From Auricularia sp. M13 (taxonomy: Eukaryota; Basidiomycota; Agaricomycetes; Auriculariales; Auriculariaceae): 64,000 nt of DNA. The position numbers and the translations under genes are program-made. The stretch is from assembly GCA_037042915.1 (NCBI GenBank), contig CM073198.1, positions 4,278,001-4,342,000 of the forward strand, given 5' to 3'. The notes beneath the pieces are model-generated. The model worked only from the letters and a program-made list of their open reading frames with translations, made no database searches and was not told the DNA's origin. Positions within the stretch are counted from its first letter, which is position 1. The number at the start of each line of letters is the position of its first letter. Shown here one piece after another: positions 32,645 to 43,622 of the stretch.

Positions 32645-34756
32645 ATGGCAATGGACTCCAACTCGCCCAAGCCGTCGCTCTCGCCGAAACGGGAGCATAG
32701 CGAAAAAATCGTGCGTGTGCGCAGTCGCCTGGCTGGTCGCTGCTGACAATATCCCGTCGAGGCGAATGCGGCCAAGGAATCGCAGGCCCACATGCTCAAG
32801 ATTCGTTCCCATCGCAAGCAGGTCCAGGCCCGTGCCTCAAGCGTGAGCTCTTTTCGTTCGCCAGAGTCGGCCCTCTTGCTCACCGGCGCTTAGCACACCG
32901 AGTCCGGCGCGACCGGGACTATGAATGCGCACGCCGTCGTCGCGCCAGGCGGCCGACAGTCGTCGATGGTCCTCGTAAACCCGGTCGACGGCGAGGACAG
33001 CGTGCGAGCGCGGCTTCCGGTACGTGTGATGTCTCCGGCCAACGCGCATTCACCTCCGGTCGCAGCAGGCCTCCTTCCACCACCGCGACACGACGCCCTT
33101 GACGGCAGCGCCCGCTGTTTCTTACAGCCAGCAGTTGTCTTACCCGGCCGTTCCGGCACTCAGTCGCGTGGCGTTCACTTCCTCTGAAGCTTCAAATGCT
33201 AACCTCGCGCCAGCGTTCTGTTCTCCCCGTTCACAGAACGCCTCCGACGGTACATTCGCCGCCCTCGCGTTCCTTCGCGCGGCCGCCAACACCTCACTGG
33301 GCCGTGTCGAGCGCGGTATCCGTCGCCTCATCGGTTAGTTGCCGCTCGCCTGCCCCGTCTGTAGCTCACCTCGAGCGCAGAGCCCGGTCGCGCCCGCGCC
33401 TGCTACGCCGCCCCCGCCCCCGGCCTTCTCAATGCCTGGGCACGCCCGGCTTTGTCGCCTCGGACCTATCACCGTCTGTACTACGAAAACCCGCCGCCGC
33501 GCCGCCGTCGCCGTCGCCAGAGTCGCCGGCCCAGACCGCAAAGCACTACAAGCAGCCCGTGGTGCGTCCACATTCGCTATTTCTCCCGCCCTTCCATCTT
33601 GACCGAATTCCATTTCAGTTGCCCCGCTTGAAACCTCTCGACAAGCCTGCGGCAACACCTCGTACGCTCGATCGGCCCCGGCACGCCGCCGGTCTCGCTC
33701 CGTCTCTGTTGCAGCCACCAGCACCGCCGAGGCTGCCCAGCCCGCTTATGCTCGACCATGGCCGCGCACCCGCTGAGGATATGGTACGCGTTGGCGCGCC
33801 TACGCTCGCTCCCGACTTCGATTAATGTTGTACAGTCCGCTCGTCTTCGCCCGTCCGGTCAGCGCACTCCCACCTTGCGCGTTGCTCCTCCGCTTCCCCC
33901 AACCTCATCCACCTACGTCCGGCGCCGATGGTACCGGTCGATCAGCCCAGTCTGTCGCGGCCACCTGCCGTATGTCGCGTCTTTGGTCGCTTGCGCTCCT
34001 TCGATCAACCTCATTATTCCGTAGCCTCTGCCTCTGGAGCCAGTTAAGGCGTTACCGCCGTTCCACCCGCTCTCTCCGGCATTCGGCACCATCTATCATC
34101 CTCATCCTTCTTTGCCTCCTACCGACTCTGAACGTAGCAACTGGCTTCGGGTTCGTCTGCGGATCCTAGTCCTCTTTACGAGCAACTGGCTAACTTTGAC
34201 GTAGTCGCCTGTATACACCAGCGGACCTGCACCGCAACCGACGAGTCATCCCGACCCCCGTCTTGCGCGCACCCTGTCGGTCGCGGTGCGTGTAACCTTG
34301 CTTGTCTCCTCATGCTGACATCGTCCAGCCCGAGACCCAGATCATCTCTACCACGCCTACGGACCCGTCGGGTCGGTCGTCAGAGCTCTCGCCCGGCGTC
34401 GTTGGTACCGTCGCACCCGAGCAAGATGTTGGAGAAAGCCGCGAGAACCTGCCTGCTGGCCGACACCTTCGTTCGCTGCGCTCTCCTGCGCGACGCGTCT
34501 CCGCTTCAGACCGAGCCGCATCCCCCACAGTGGTCTCCCAAGATGTCACCGCTCAGGTTCGCTCCGTGCACGCGGAGCAAACGGCCAGTGCGATGCGTGC
34601 GGTTGCTGGGTCAAACTCGCCAACATGCATAGCCATGCAACGAAGAAGTGCCGTAGCCTGGTGCGTTAATCGCAATATTCACTCTTCCTCTACTCACTCA
34701 CTCCGTAGCCTCGAAAGGACGACGCGAAACATTGGGTTTACGTAGAGGAAAGCGAG
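32645..34756 (+). CDS. Duplicated proline-rich gene, copy B, with C-terminal zinc-finger motif
   Basis: Proposed start near 32645 (AMDSNSPKPSLSPKREHSEK). A shift near 32745 leads to KESQAHMLKIRSHRKQVQAR, then the same exon-intron series as copy A (14282-15350). Differences from A include loss of the GT donor at about 33168 (GTGGCG versus GTAAGC) and two single-base losses near 33447 and 33498, so the middle is out of frame. Beyond the A/B homology, copy B continues with a Pro/Ser-rich region and an intron near 34289-34328. Its last exons encode GQCDACGCWVKLANMHSHAT then KKCRSL, a C-x2-C ... H-x5-C cluster that could bind zinc. A final intron of about 54 bp leads to PRKDDAKHWVYVEESEESDA and a stop at about 34756. 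Family unknown; possible regulator. Probably inactivated or affected by sequence error. Confidence 0.5.
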
Positions 34757-35350
34757 GAGAGTGATGCGTAGGCTGTATTGGATGTTTACATGGGCGCCGC
34801 GACCTTACGACGTGTTTTCAAACGATAATCCGAGTCTCTGACCCTTCGCCCCCCCTATGGCCCCCTGTTACCCCTGCCCACTGTATATATCCCCCATGTT
34901 AGCTTCATGAACCATTCCGTGCGATTCTTGACCGAATCTGTATTTACTGCAGTGAATGTCGATGACATGATTTGAGCATTGCCTGAACCGCGTCCGATAA
35001 ACGCGCAAATTCACGAGCAGGCCGAGGACGCCGCGTTGCATTCACGCGATTGCAGTCGAACCTGACTATATATCCTTGGCGAGCAATGCAGTGCGAGACG
35101 TGTTACGGATTCTGCTTTAGATGTGTTTGCGAGGACGGGTCCTCCTGGACCGTGAGGGAGAAAGGATTAAGCGCGTGGCCGACGCGCGAGAATGCCGTCT
35201 CAGACCTCAATATGCTGCTGTCTGCGTGATCTGCCGCTGCGTGCGTCGCAGGCGCTGGAACGCGGTTTAAAGCGCCGACCGCAGGCATATCTGCGGCCGG
35301 CGGCAAGCGCCGCATGTTTCCCACCCTCACGTCCCAGCGCCGCACTGAGT
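34757..35350. other. Intergenic, no gene recognised
   Basis: AT/GC mixed spacer with a CCCCCCC run near 34851 and no coding signal I can defend. Confidence 0.4.
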
Positions 35351-35351
35351 T

Positions 35352-36560
35352 GTGCCGCGCGCCGACGAGAGCTTCTCGACGCTAGTGTACTGTGTTGTAC
35401 CTCTAGCATCGTTGGAGTTCTGCATCGAGGACATTGGCGGCCTACCGACAGTAGAGGGCACTGAACGGCGCAACAGCAGCGCAAGCACGCCAGAGCTCAA
35501 CTCCACGAGCGGTACCCCGTACAGTGGGCTGCATGCAACGTTGCTGACGGCGCCGAATAGATTAAGACTTCGACGAGATCTTGTGGACGAGCACGCGACC
35601 GCAACGGTAAGTACTGGTGCTGCATCCATCGCGTCATTATCTCCCTTCGACTTGGCTTCTTTCGTTGAGGGCCGCGCTCTCGAATGCCAGCGCTACGCAC
35701 TGGCTTGTGCCGCCCGCTGGCGAGGGCTCAGCGGTAGTCAGACCTGTACTGGTTGGTACCTCTGACGTTGACGACTTGGCCGTCGTTGTACATTCTCCCA
35801 CCCGCGTTGCTCGTATCCATGAAAAAGTCACTCATAATCTTTACAGACACCCGAACGCGCACGACAGCCGCGACACTCCAGCCCGCGTCTGCAACTGTAC
35901 GTACTTCTGCTGCGCCGTCGTCATTCCTCGCACTTCGACTTGGCTTCTTTCGTTGAGGGCGCGCTCTCGAATGCCAGCCACGCACTGGCTTGTGCCGCCC
36001 GCTGGCGAGGGCTCAGCGGTAGTCAGACCTGTACTGGTTGGTACCTCTGACGTTGACGACTTGGCCGTCGTTGTACATTCTCCCACCCGCGTTGCTCGTA
36101 TCCATGAAAAAGTCACTCATAATCTTTACAGACACCCGAACGCGCACGACAGCCGCACACTCCAGCCCGCGTCTGCAACTGTACGTACTTCTGCTGCGCC
36201 GTCGTCAATCCTCGCACTTCGACTTGGCTTTTTCGTTGAGGGCCGCGCTCGAATGCCAGCGCTACGCACTGGCTTGTGCCGCCGCTGGCGAGGGCTCAGC
36301 GGTAGTCAGACCTGTACTGGTTGGTACCTCTGACGTTGACGAATTGGCCGTCGTTGTACATTCTCCCACCCGCGTTGCTCGTATCCATGAACAAGTCACT
36401 CATAATCTTTACAGACACCCGAACGCGCACGACAGCCGCACACTCCAGCCCGCGTCTGTAACTGTACGTACTTCTGCTGCTGCGTCCTCGTCAACCCTCG
36501 TCAACCCTCGCACTTCGTCATCCCTCCCACCTCGACTTGGCTTCTTTCGTTGAGGTTGGA
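35352..36560 (+). repeat. Tandem array of ~285 bp units carrying splice-like borders
   Basis: Three near-identical units begin at about 35648, 35936 and 36220 (anchor CGACTTGGCTTCTTTCGTTG), with a partial fourth at 36533; periods are 288, 284 and 313 bp. Each unit contains TCTTTACAG before an about 50 bp segment and GTACGTACTT after it, i.e. an exon-like piece with acceptor and donor. A 257 bp open stretch at 35352-35608 precedes the array and ends exactly at a GTAAGTACT donor. This looks like intragenic duplication of an exon plus its introns. One frame runs open through two units (35617-36333) but not the third. Protein family unknown. Confidence 0.85.
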
Positions 36561-36960
36561 CCAGGTCCTGGAACGAGGTCATTGATACAATATTCGATCG
36601 CGTGTCCAGACAAAATCATGACGGAAGACAAAAACATCAAAACAGACACCATGGTCCTGGGACTACATCCAGGTAAACTAGTGAGTTTTAACTTTCCTCA
36701 GGCAGGAATGATCCTGTTCCACGCGTACGATGAAATGACCAACAGCACAGCACGCAGGACGCGCTGAACTTGAATCCTGTGGCCACATGTACAGCAGCGT
36801 ACAGGGCGTAGACGAACAGCAGCGGAGGTACGCCAACGGGTCTACTCTGAACTATAACGCGTGGGCGTGCAAGCGCAAAATATCTTAAGTTTATATCGCG
36901 CATAAAAACGCTCGCTAGCAGATAATGTCTTTTTTACGGCGGAATATAATCATGTTATCC
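36561..36960. other. Possible first exon, unassigned
   Basis: ATG at about 36618 starts MTEDKNIKTDTMVLGLHPG, followed by a GTAAAC donor at about 36673 and a CAG near 36704. Too short to name. The stretch GCAAGCGCAAAATATCT at about 36869 is nearly repeated at about 40280. Confidence 0.25.
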
Positions 36961-37566
36961 GTTGGCTCACCAGTTGGATGTATTCGCCCACAACGCCGCC
37001 GAACCGCGCGTAGTCGACCTCGAGCTCGACGAGTCCTCGCAGTGGGCGTACCGCATTGACCCTGCGTTTCTGAAGCTTGCGCCGCGGCCGTCCCCGAGCG
37101 CACTGCCGTTCCCGGTGTTCGACGCGCCCAAGGCGCCGTTCATCATCATCGCGACGGCAGGCCGTTGCCGTCCGTATTTCCACCCTCCGACGGCGACGCT
37201 GCTAGCCGCTGCTTCCCCTTCGTAAGCATGGGACCGAGCTCCCGTTCGCCCTCAATGCAACGTCTCACTCACGGCTCGCGCCCAGCCTCCAGTCAGCAGC
37301 TCCCATGGACGCCGCTCCCAGTCTCGCCACCTGAATCTCCCCCTTGCTCACTTCAAATCACGACTCGCCTGATGAACAACGCGCCCCTGCCTCCGTTCAC
37401 AAGCGTCGGATGGCGCGGACGGCAGCAGGCAATGTACGAACACGCGTCGCGCGCTCTCGTTGTCCCGCTGATCCTCTCAATAGCAGAGACCTCGACGAGC
37501 CAGGCTTCGAGACTGCACCACGCACCCGTTCACATGCTCACCGCCGTCGAACGTGGACTCGGGTGA
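36961..37566 (+). CDS. Hypothetical coding region, two overlapping frames
   Basis: Frame 36962-37225 (87 codons; HQLDVFAHNAAEPRVVDLEL, ESSQWAYRIDPAFLKLAP) and frame 37165-37566 (133 codons, Ser/Pro-rich, ending TAVERGLG) have coding-like composition and could be parts of one gene with an unplaced splice or shift near 37170-37225. No known family, and no conserved motif to check it by. Either strand shadowing or a real lineage-specific gene is possible. Confidence 0.3.
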
Positions 37567-38555
37567 GCTTTCGACGCCAGTATTTTACGCTCCCCCAACG
37601 CCATGTCCTGATGCAGCATTTCGAACGCCTTGAGGATCACAAGGACCTCTTTCGTCGTGGCGCGCTCTGAATCGCCCCGCCCCTGCGTAGCCGCATCTCG
37701 TCTTGACGCCCGCGTGGAGGGGCATCGCCATTCTGTTCCCGTGCCCGCCCGCAACCTGTGTCTCGTCGTCCGGCCCGCCCATCTTCTGCTCAGGACCAAG
37801 CTCCGCGCATCCGCTCACACGCTCCCGACACGCCCGGCCAGAAGATCGAGCGCACCTAGACGAGCCAGCGCTCGCTCGGCCGTCCAACGCGGCGGCGCGT
37901 TCACGCTCACCTCTGCGGAATTTTCTTATACCCCGGCCCCATGTTCTCCTAGGATATTGCGGCACTGCGTCTTGGCTCAACTATCTGTAGCCTGTTGCAG
38001 AATGATACATTGATTCATCATCAGCTCACCTCTGCGGAGCCGCCCGTCGTCCTGTATGTGCTGATTTGCAATCATTCACTCCATTCTGATCCCAGCGCTC
38101 GTCGTTGCCCACTGGAGCACCGTGCCTAAGGTGGCGACCGCCAGCCGGCGCGATCGTGCGCGGAACTCGTGCGCTTAATGCGTCTAGCTTGTGGTGTGGG
38201 CCCTGCACGCTGCTGGAGCCGCATTATTCACCCGGCGCGACGGTGAGAGCTTCTTTATATTTTGAGCGGAGTACTGAGTGACTGACCTTGCACACAGGTC
38301 ATTATTCGCGGTGTGCGTTGAATGCCGTGTTGGCCGCACTCTCAAGATCTAATACAAAACGAAGTTCCAAATAATCGGAAAGGAATGCAAGGTGCGCACA
38401 GCTGCGTTAGCCCCGCCCCGCCAGCCCAGTTCGCCGCTGACGCGTTCGGATAGAAGATCTTGGTGCGCGCAACGCAGCCGCTCATCGCGTCCACGGCGCG
38501 TCTCACCCTTTCACTGCGCACGTGCGAATCGGGTGGCGATCTCGGGCGTTTTGCT
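37567..38555. other. No gene recognised
   Basis: Overlapping frames on both strands at 37585-38013, none with family resemblance. Low signal to 38555. Confidence 0.35.
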
Positions 38556-39030
38556 CGCCCATGTCGACGTCAAACTTGGTTAACCAGGCGCGTTCATCGC
38601 AAACGAAGCATACAATACGGCAGTCGACTTCCAGCAGCAAACGGCTCGAACATAAGCTTCGCGAAGCCAAAGCCCACGAAGCGATCCGGTCGTTACGCAA
38701 GCACATCGCGGTGAGAACGAAGCTAAATGCCGAACATCAACGCGGAACAGTCCAGAAGACGCGATTATACAAGTCGTTCGACCGCGTTCGAGCTGCCGTC
38801 GAACAACACGCAGCTTATTATATCACTCGCTGACAAACGACGAGCGCCTGAAATTACCAATCGCGCCTCACGTGCGCACTCTCACGAAGGCGGACTTGCG
38901 CGACATTGACCTACGAGGTGCGCACATGAGCTCCGCTGCAACAGGACTTCGTGGATATATGGGCCAAAGTCGGTGGCGATGACGAGGTGAATACGGGCGA
39001 ACTCGGTTCGTGGGCCGAAGAAGGTGAGTA
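38556..39030 (+). pseudogene. Possible KDZ-type transposase C-terminal remnant
   Basis: The frame from 38562 gives SKRLEHKLREAKAHEAIRSL, RKHIAVRTKLNAEHQRG, then RLYKSFDRVRAAVEQHAAYY. After a shift it continues DERLKLPIAPHVRTLTKADL RDIDLRG and then, in another frame, VDIWAKVGGDDEVNTGELGS. The order of a Lys/Arg helix with a 'R-x-H-x-x-x-R-T-x-L' pattern, a Tyr-rich helix, an 'L-x-x-x-D-L-R' block and a Trp-x-x-x-G block resembles the C-terminal part of agaricomycete KDZ (CxC) transposases. Catalytic residues lie elsewhere in that family and are not present, so this is a weak assignment. Confidence 0.35.
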
Positions 39031-39460
39031 GAAACGCGACCATATTTCGTCGCTGATACCTCTCAGTCCAAAAAGTAGGGCGATAACGCCGATTTCACCG
39101 AGTTGATCTTGACAGATAAGATTACGTAAACGCGAGCTCACATTTGCGCGTTGCAGAGTAGTATTAAGCCAGACTCCCAGTGCGTATTAAAGATCATATG
39201 CCACCCGCTTGACTAATCCGCACTGCAGTGGAAATAGACTGATTATACAATGAGATCCCGTGAATTAACCCTGGATCTCAGGGATGGAGACGCCTCAGGG
39301 ACACTGCGGGATCTCCCGAGGGATCTCAAGTTACGAACAATTTGTGGAAACCAGACCAAGTACCAAGTACCAAGAAAAGCACTGGGATTGAGAGCTATAC
39401 AAAGCACGGCCGCAACAAGACCGAAAACGCGAATACTACAGGGGATACACTGGAAGCGAG
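39031..39460. other. No gene recognised
   Basis: Contains several GGGATCTC/GAGATCCC words at about 39250-39330 of unclear meaning, and a direct CCAAGTACCAAGTACCAAG repeat near 39354. Confidence 0.35.
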
Positions 39461-39461
39461 C

Positions 39462-40064
39462 TCAGGAAATTGTTAGACAAGGTATGGCTTCAACATCTTC
39501 GCGCAAGTGACCAAGAAAAGGAAATGAAATAGAAGAAACGCGATCTCGAAGGGGCGCGCCTGGTAAACACCTCAAACCCGAGCGCCACGTCGACCACGAC
39601 GATAAAAACGACGGTGACCCAATAGCCGATTTTGGGATGCCCCGCCGCCTTCCAAGGGTGCACATACAGATCAGCAACGGACTAAATGACGGTAAGATAA
39701 GATCGCGCATTTATACGGAACGAACGTCGCGACTCACGCCAGAGAAAATAGTAGACCATCGCTGCCCAGGGACGGCGCGCGCTGTCCCCAACACCCGGCG
39801 CGATGGGATCACGCTCTTCACTGGTATGAGCAAGTTTGATGTGTTAAAAAGAACGAATTACTCACCAGGTTCACCTTCCTGTGAGGTCTGCCCAAGGACA
39901 TGATCCTGGGAGCCCTGCCTGGCCAGTGAGCCAGTGCCAAAGCCAGATACTACAGAGGAGTCAGCACTGGCATTGTCATTTAGAGCACCTATGAACTCAC
40001 CTCTGGAGTGCAGGCTGGGAAGTTGGTTCATATGAGCAAGAGGAAGGATGGTGTGGTTGGCCAT
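39462..40064 (-). CDS. Hypothetical protein with one possible membrane segment
   Basis: Start at 40064 (MANHTILPLAHMNQLPSLHS). Exon 1 ends near QTSQEGEP, and a 45 bp intron with GTGAGT donor and ACCAG acceptor (39865-39821) joins it to VKSVIPSRRVLGTARAVPGQ. Further down (about 39640-39570) one frame carries IGYWVTVVFIVVVDVALGF, a convincing hydrophobic span. The junction between these parts is not resolved and the 3' end is uncertain. No family recognised. Confidence 0.35.
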
Positions 40065-40654
40065 GGTGCAGGTAGAAAGAGAAGAAGAATGAGCTGCAGC
40101 TTCAAACTCAGCCGCCTATAACGCTTGCCCGGCGCGCACGTCTTCAAAATACCACTCGTTTTCTTTATTTTCGCAGTCATAATGCGAGGCGCGGGCGCGA
40201 TCGTGCATGGTTGCGCCCACGATCACGTGCTGTGATGGAACGCGTGACGCGTCTCGTTTAGCAACAGCGCGCGCGCGCGCAAGCGCAAAATATCTCATTA
40301 TATGCTTATATTGCGTGATTTCACTTGTAGCTGGCCCATATGCCTTTTTTCACGGTGAAAGGTATTTAATGATGCCATGTCCCTCTCTAGTCATCTCTCT
40401 CTCGCTCCCTCTCCCCTCGATCTCACGCACCGTAAATGGATCCGGACTCGTACATACATAGTCACTTTGCTTGTTACGACCTGCATGGATAGGGCCTGGC
40501 TACACTCTCCTCCGTCTTTCTCTCTATCTCCTCAATACATCCGTCCTTTATGCTTTATGCGAGTTGGAAGCACGGATTGTAAGCTCCGTGACTAAGCTGA
40601 CGTCGGGCCGGAACCGGGCTGGTCGCGCTTTCTGCTGACCATCCATTTCTGAGC
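40065..40654. other. Upstream region of the DDB1-like gene
   Basis: Contains an alternating (CG)n run at about 40268-40279 and an AT-rich stretch at 40280-40320. Pyrimidine-rich (CTCT) sequence at 40380-40440 and 40500-40540 is typical of fungal promoters just ahead of a start codon. Confidence 0.4.
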
Positions 40655-41376
40655 ATGCGCGTCGTGAGCACGGTCCACCCAGCGAGCTCGGTCGTACGCT
40701 CCATTAAGCTCGAGCTTGAGGACGGCAGCCAGGCCCTTATCGTTGCGTATGGCGACCGCATTGAGGCGCATGCGCTCACCGAAAGCGGCGTCGAGCGTGC
40801 GGCCCGGATGGACCTGCACGCGCGCGTGCTGGACGTCGTCGCGCTCAAGGGCGCCAGATTCCTCGTGACGACGGACATGCCTGACCCTGCGGCGCCGTGC
40901 TTGAGCTGCGCTGGCGACCGCTCGTGCTCGTTCACAACGCTGACCTCAAGTCGCGCATGGCCCGGCCGGCTGAGTTCTTCACAGCGGCGTTCGCGACGGA
41001 CGACGGCGAGCATGCGTTCTCGATGCACTACAAGGGCCGCCTCAACGCGTGCTGAAGCTCGACGATGCCCACGGCGTGATCGAGAACGAGTCCTTCGACT
41101 GCAACGTCCGCGAGCTCAACGTGCTCTCCGCCTGCGTCGTCCCCGTCGAGAGCGACGTGCCCGTGCTGGCCATTCTGCACGTCGACGCTGACGATCACCG
41201 CCGCGTCATCACGCGTCCGGTGCTGCTGGACGACAGCGACATCGGCGGCGACTGAGCATCTGCTCACGAAGCCTTTGACCGACAACACCCACACCCTCGT
41301 GCCCATCCGTAAATTCGGCTGCTTGCTTACCGTCGGCGGCACTAGTCTGCGTCTATACCAGGTCATGCCCGCCGAC

Positions 41377-41798
41377 ATTCGCACCAAGGGGGCCGGAAGC
41401 AAAATGACGGCATGGGGTCGGTAACCACTGCAAGCTGCAGAGGCTGAGGGTATCCATCCTATATCCGCGGAAATGCTTCCGTATCCGCGGATATACTTCC
41501 GCATGTTCCGGTTTTGATCATTGCCAGTGGAGCCAGCAAGTGTTGTTGACAAGTTAAAGCTTGGTTGCTGCACATTTGCTGCACACAGGGAGCTTCAAAA
41601 CTTCATGAATTGTTGGATTACAGCTCTCAGTCAACCTCAGCATGCAGACATGTAGTCCACTGGGTCTACGATGCACCGGACCGGCCTCCGGCTCCGCCGG
41701 AGCCCGGGGTCAGCAACCTCTGCAGCGCAAGCTCGGAGGACCCATCCATAGTAACGTGATGTACCGGATTTTGCCGGCTGCCCCCCCTTGATTCGCAC
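41377..41798. mobile_element. Non-autonomous hAT-type MITE with 8 bp target duplication
   Basis: 406 bp element (41385-41790) flanked by ATTCGCAC at 41377-41384 and 41791-41798. Termini are CAAGGGGGCCGG on the left and ...CCGGCTGCCCCCCCTTG on the right, imperfect inverted repeats of the CAAGGG type seen in hAT elements. There is no transposase frame. Removing the element plus one target copy restores an uninterrupted reading PADIRTSPARKKKRQS, so the insertion is recent relative to the host sequence. Insert plus duplication is 414 bp, divisible by three, but the element itself contains stops. Confidence 0.93.
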
Positions 41799-42938
41799 GT
41801 CCCCGGCGCGGAAGAAGAAGCGCCAGTCGGCCAGCGGCAAGGGCAAGGCGCCCGAAACCAACCCGCTCGGCTCTGATGCGAACGCGACGAAGAAGTGGAA
41901 ATGGGGCGAAACGACGGCCTGGACCTGCTTGGACGATGAGCGCGTACTTATCGGCGACGCGTACGGCCGCCTCGTGCTTGTATGCGTCTCGCGGGACGAT
42001 AATGGGGCGCTCACCATAAAAGCAGATTTGCTCGGTCAGGTGAATGCATAGTCTTTGCTGTGTATGTCTTGCGTCGTCTGATTTTTCGCAGACATCGTCT
42101 CCGACGACACTAACATACCTGGACAATGGCATTGTCTATGTCGGATCTCACTTCGGGGATTCACAACTCATTAGGCTGTCGACCGCCGCAAATACTTCTG
42201 GCTCCTACATCACCGTATTACACACATTCAGCAATTTGGCACCAATAGTTGACGCCGTGGTTGTCGATCTCAATGACTCTAACCAGGTCTGCTGTTTATC
42301 ATATCCATTCCCAGCTTAAAGCTGACAATGATCATAGCCTCAGGTCGTGACATGTTCTGGCGGCTACAATACTGGATCTCTTCGCATTGTGCAAAAGAGC
42401 GCCGAGCTTGAGCAACTGGCCATCATCGACGCCTTCCCTCATACCGAAAACGTCTTCCCACTCCGTAGCTCCGGAAACGGAAAAGAAGATTCGATGCTGG
42501 TCTCCTCGCACGTCGACACCAAATATGTCGTGTTCGATGGCGAGGATATGTCTGTGGAAGAGAGCGCATTCATCAAGCGCGAGCCCACACTCGCCGCGCG
42601 CAACTTCACGACCAAGGATCAGCCAGACTCGAGTTACATCTTGCAGATCACATCGCACACTGTCCTCCTGGTCAATACTGTCAGCGGGATGGAAGTCGAC
42701 AGGAGAGATTATCCGGACGGCATATCGCTAGCCAGTTGCTCGAGCACTCAGGCTCTGCTCTCTCTGAAGGATGGCGCGCTCATCTACTTTTGCCTGGAGA
42801 ACGACCACTTAAAACAGCAGGGCCCTGGGACAAACTCGAGTACACGCTGAGGGGCCAGTGGTCCGCGCTTTCTGTCGAGCCGGCAGACAGCCGCCAAACC
42901 ACGACGACCGCAGTGGTGCTCGCCAGGTGGGATAACAC

Positions 42939-43622
42939 GGTCACAGGAAGGAACTTGGAATTTTCCGAAGGTTTGCAGTCTGACCAAACTTGCAAGCTCA
43001 GGAAAATCTGTAGGAAGAGTTGAGAACTTGCATTTTGGTCAGAATACTAGTTTCTCCTGTGTCAAAGAGACCATATTTTGCATGAGGGTGAGGATTCGGA
43101 CTCTTTCGGGTCCCAAAAGCCACCGTTCTGCTGTTTCGGTAGCATTTTGCCTTCTCCGGTTCGGAAAAGTCGAAGTTTTGCACCCGACGGAGATATCGGC
43201 CGTTTTCGGCCACAGGGACAATATGACGTGGTTGCAGTGTTGCAGAATTCAGAATATGTCTCTAGATTCTGTATTTTTCCGTTATTATTCCAAAATTTCC
43301 CAGCATATTTCGAATTTTGCAACGCTGCAACACGTCATATTGTCCCTGTGGCCGAAAACGGCCGATATCTCCGTCGGGTGCAAAACTTCGACTTTTCCGA
43401 ACCGGAGAAGGCAAAATGCTACCGAAACAGCAGAACGGTGGCTTTTGGGACCCGAAAGAGTCCGAATCCTCACCCTCATGCAAAATATGGTCTCTTTGAC
43501 ACAGGAGAAACTAGTATTCTGACCAAAATGCAAGTTCTCAACTCTTCCTACAGATTTTCCTGAGCTTGCAAGTTTGGTCAGACTGCAAAGCTTCGGAAAA
43601 TTCCAAGTTCCTTCCTGCAGGT
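42939..43622. mobile_element. 678 bp near-perfect palindromic insertion, introner-like position
   Basis: Arms 42944-43230 and 43331-43617 (287 bp each) are nearly perfect inverted repeats starting CAGGAAGGAACTTGGAATTT; a less perfect inner arm leaves a loop near 43260-43305. A GGT occurs on both sides (42939-42941 and 43620-43622). Taking GGT as a 3 bp target duplication gives an insert of 42942-43619, and deleting it restores ACG GTG CAG (Thr-Val-Gln) in the DDB1 frame. A GT at 42940 and a pyrimidine-rich TTCCTTCCTGCAG acceptor ending at 43620 would let the spliceosome remove exactly this piece (681 nt, phase 0). No coding capacity of its own: the long frames on both strands are arm mirror images. 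Confidence 0.85.

Noticed and set aside
42990-43563. Several 140-165 codon open frames on both strands
   Set aside because: They are mirror images produced by the two arms of the palindrome and share the same peptide on opposite strands; no independent gene.
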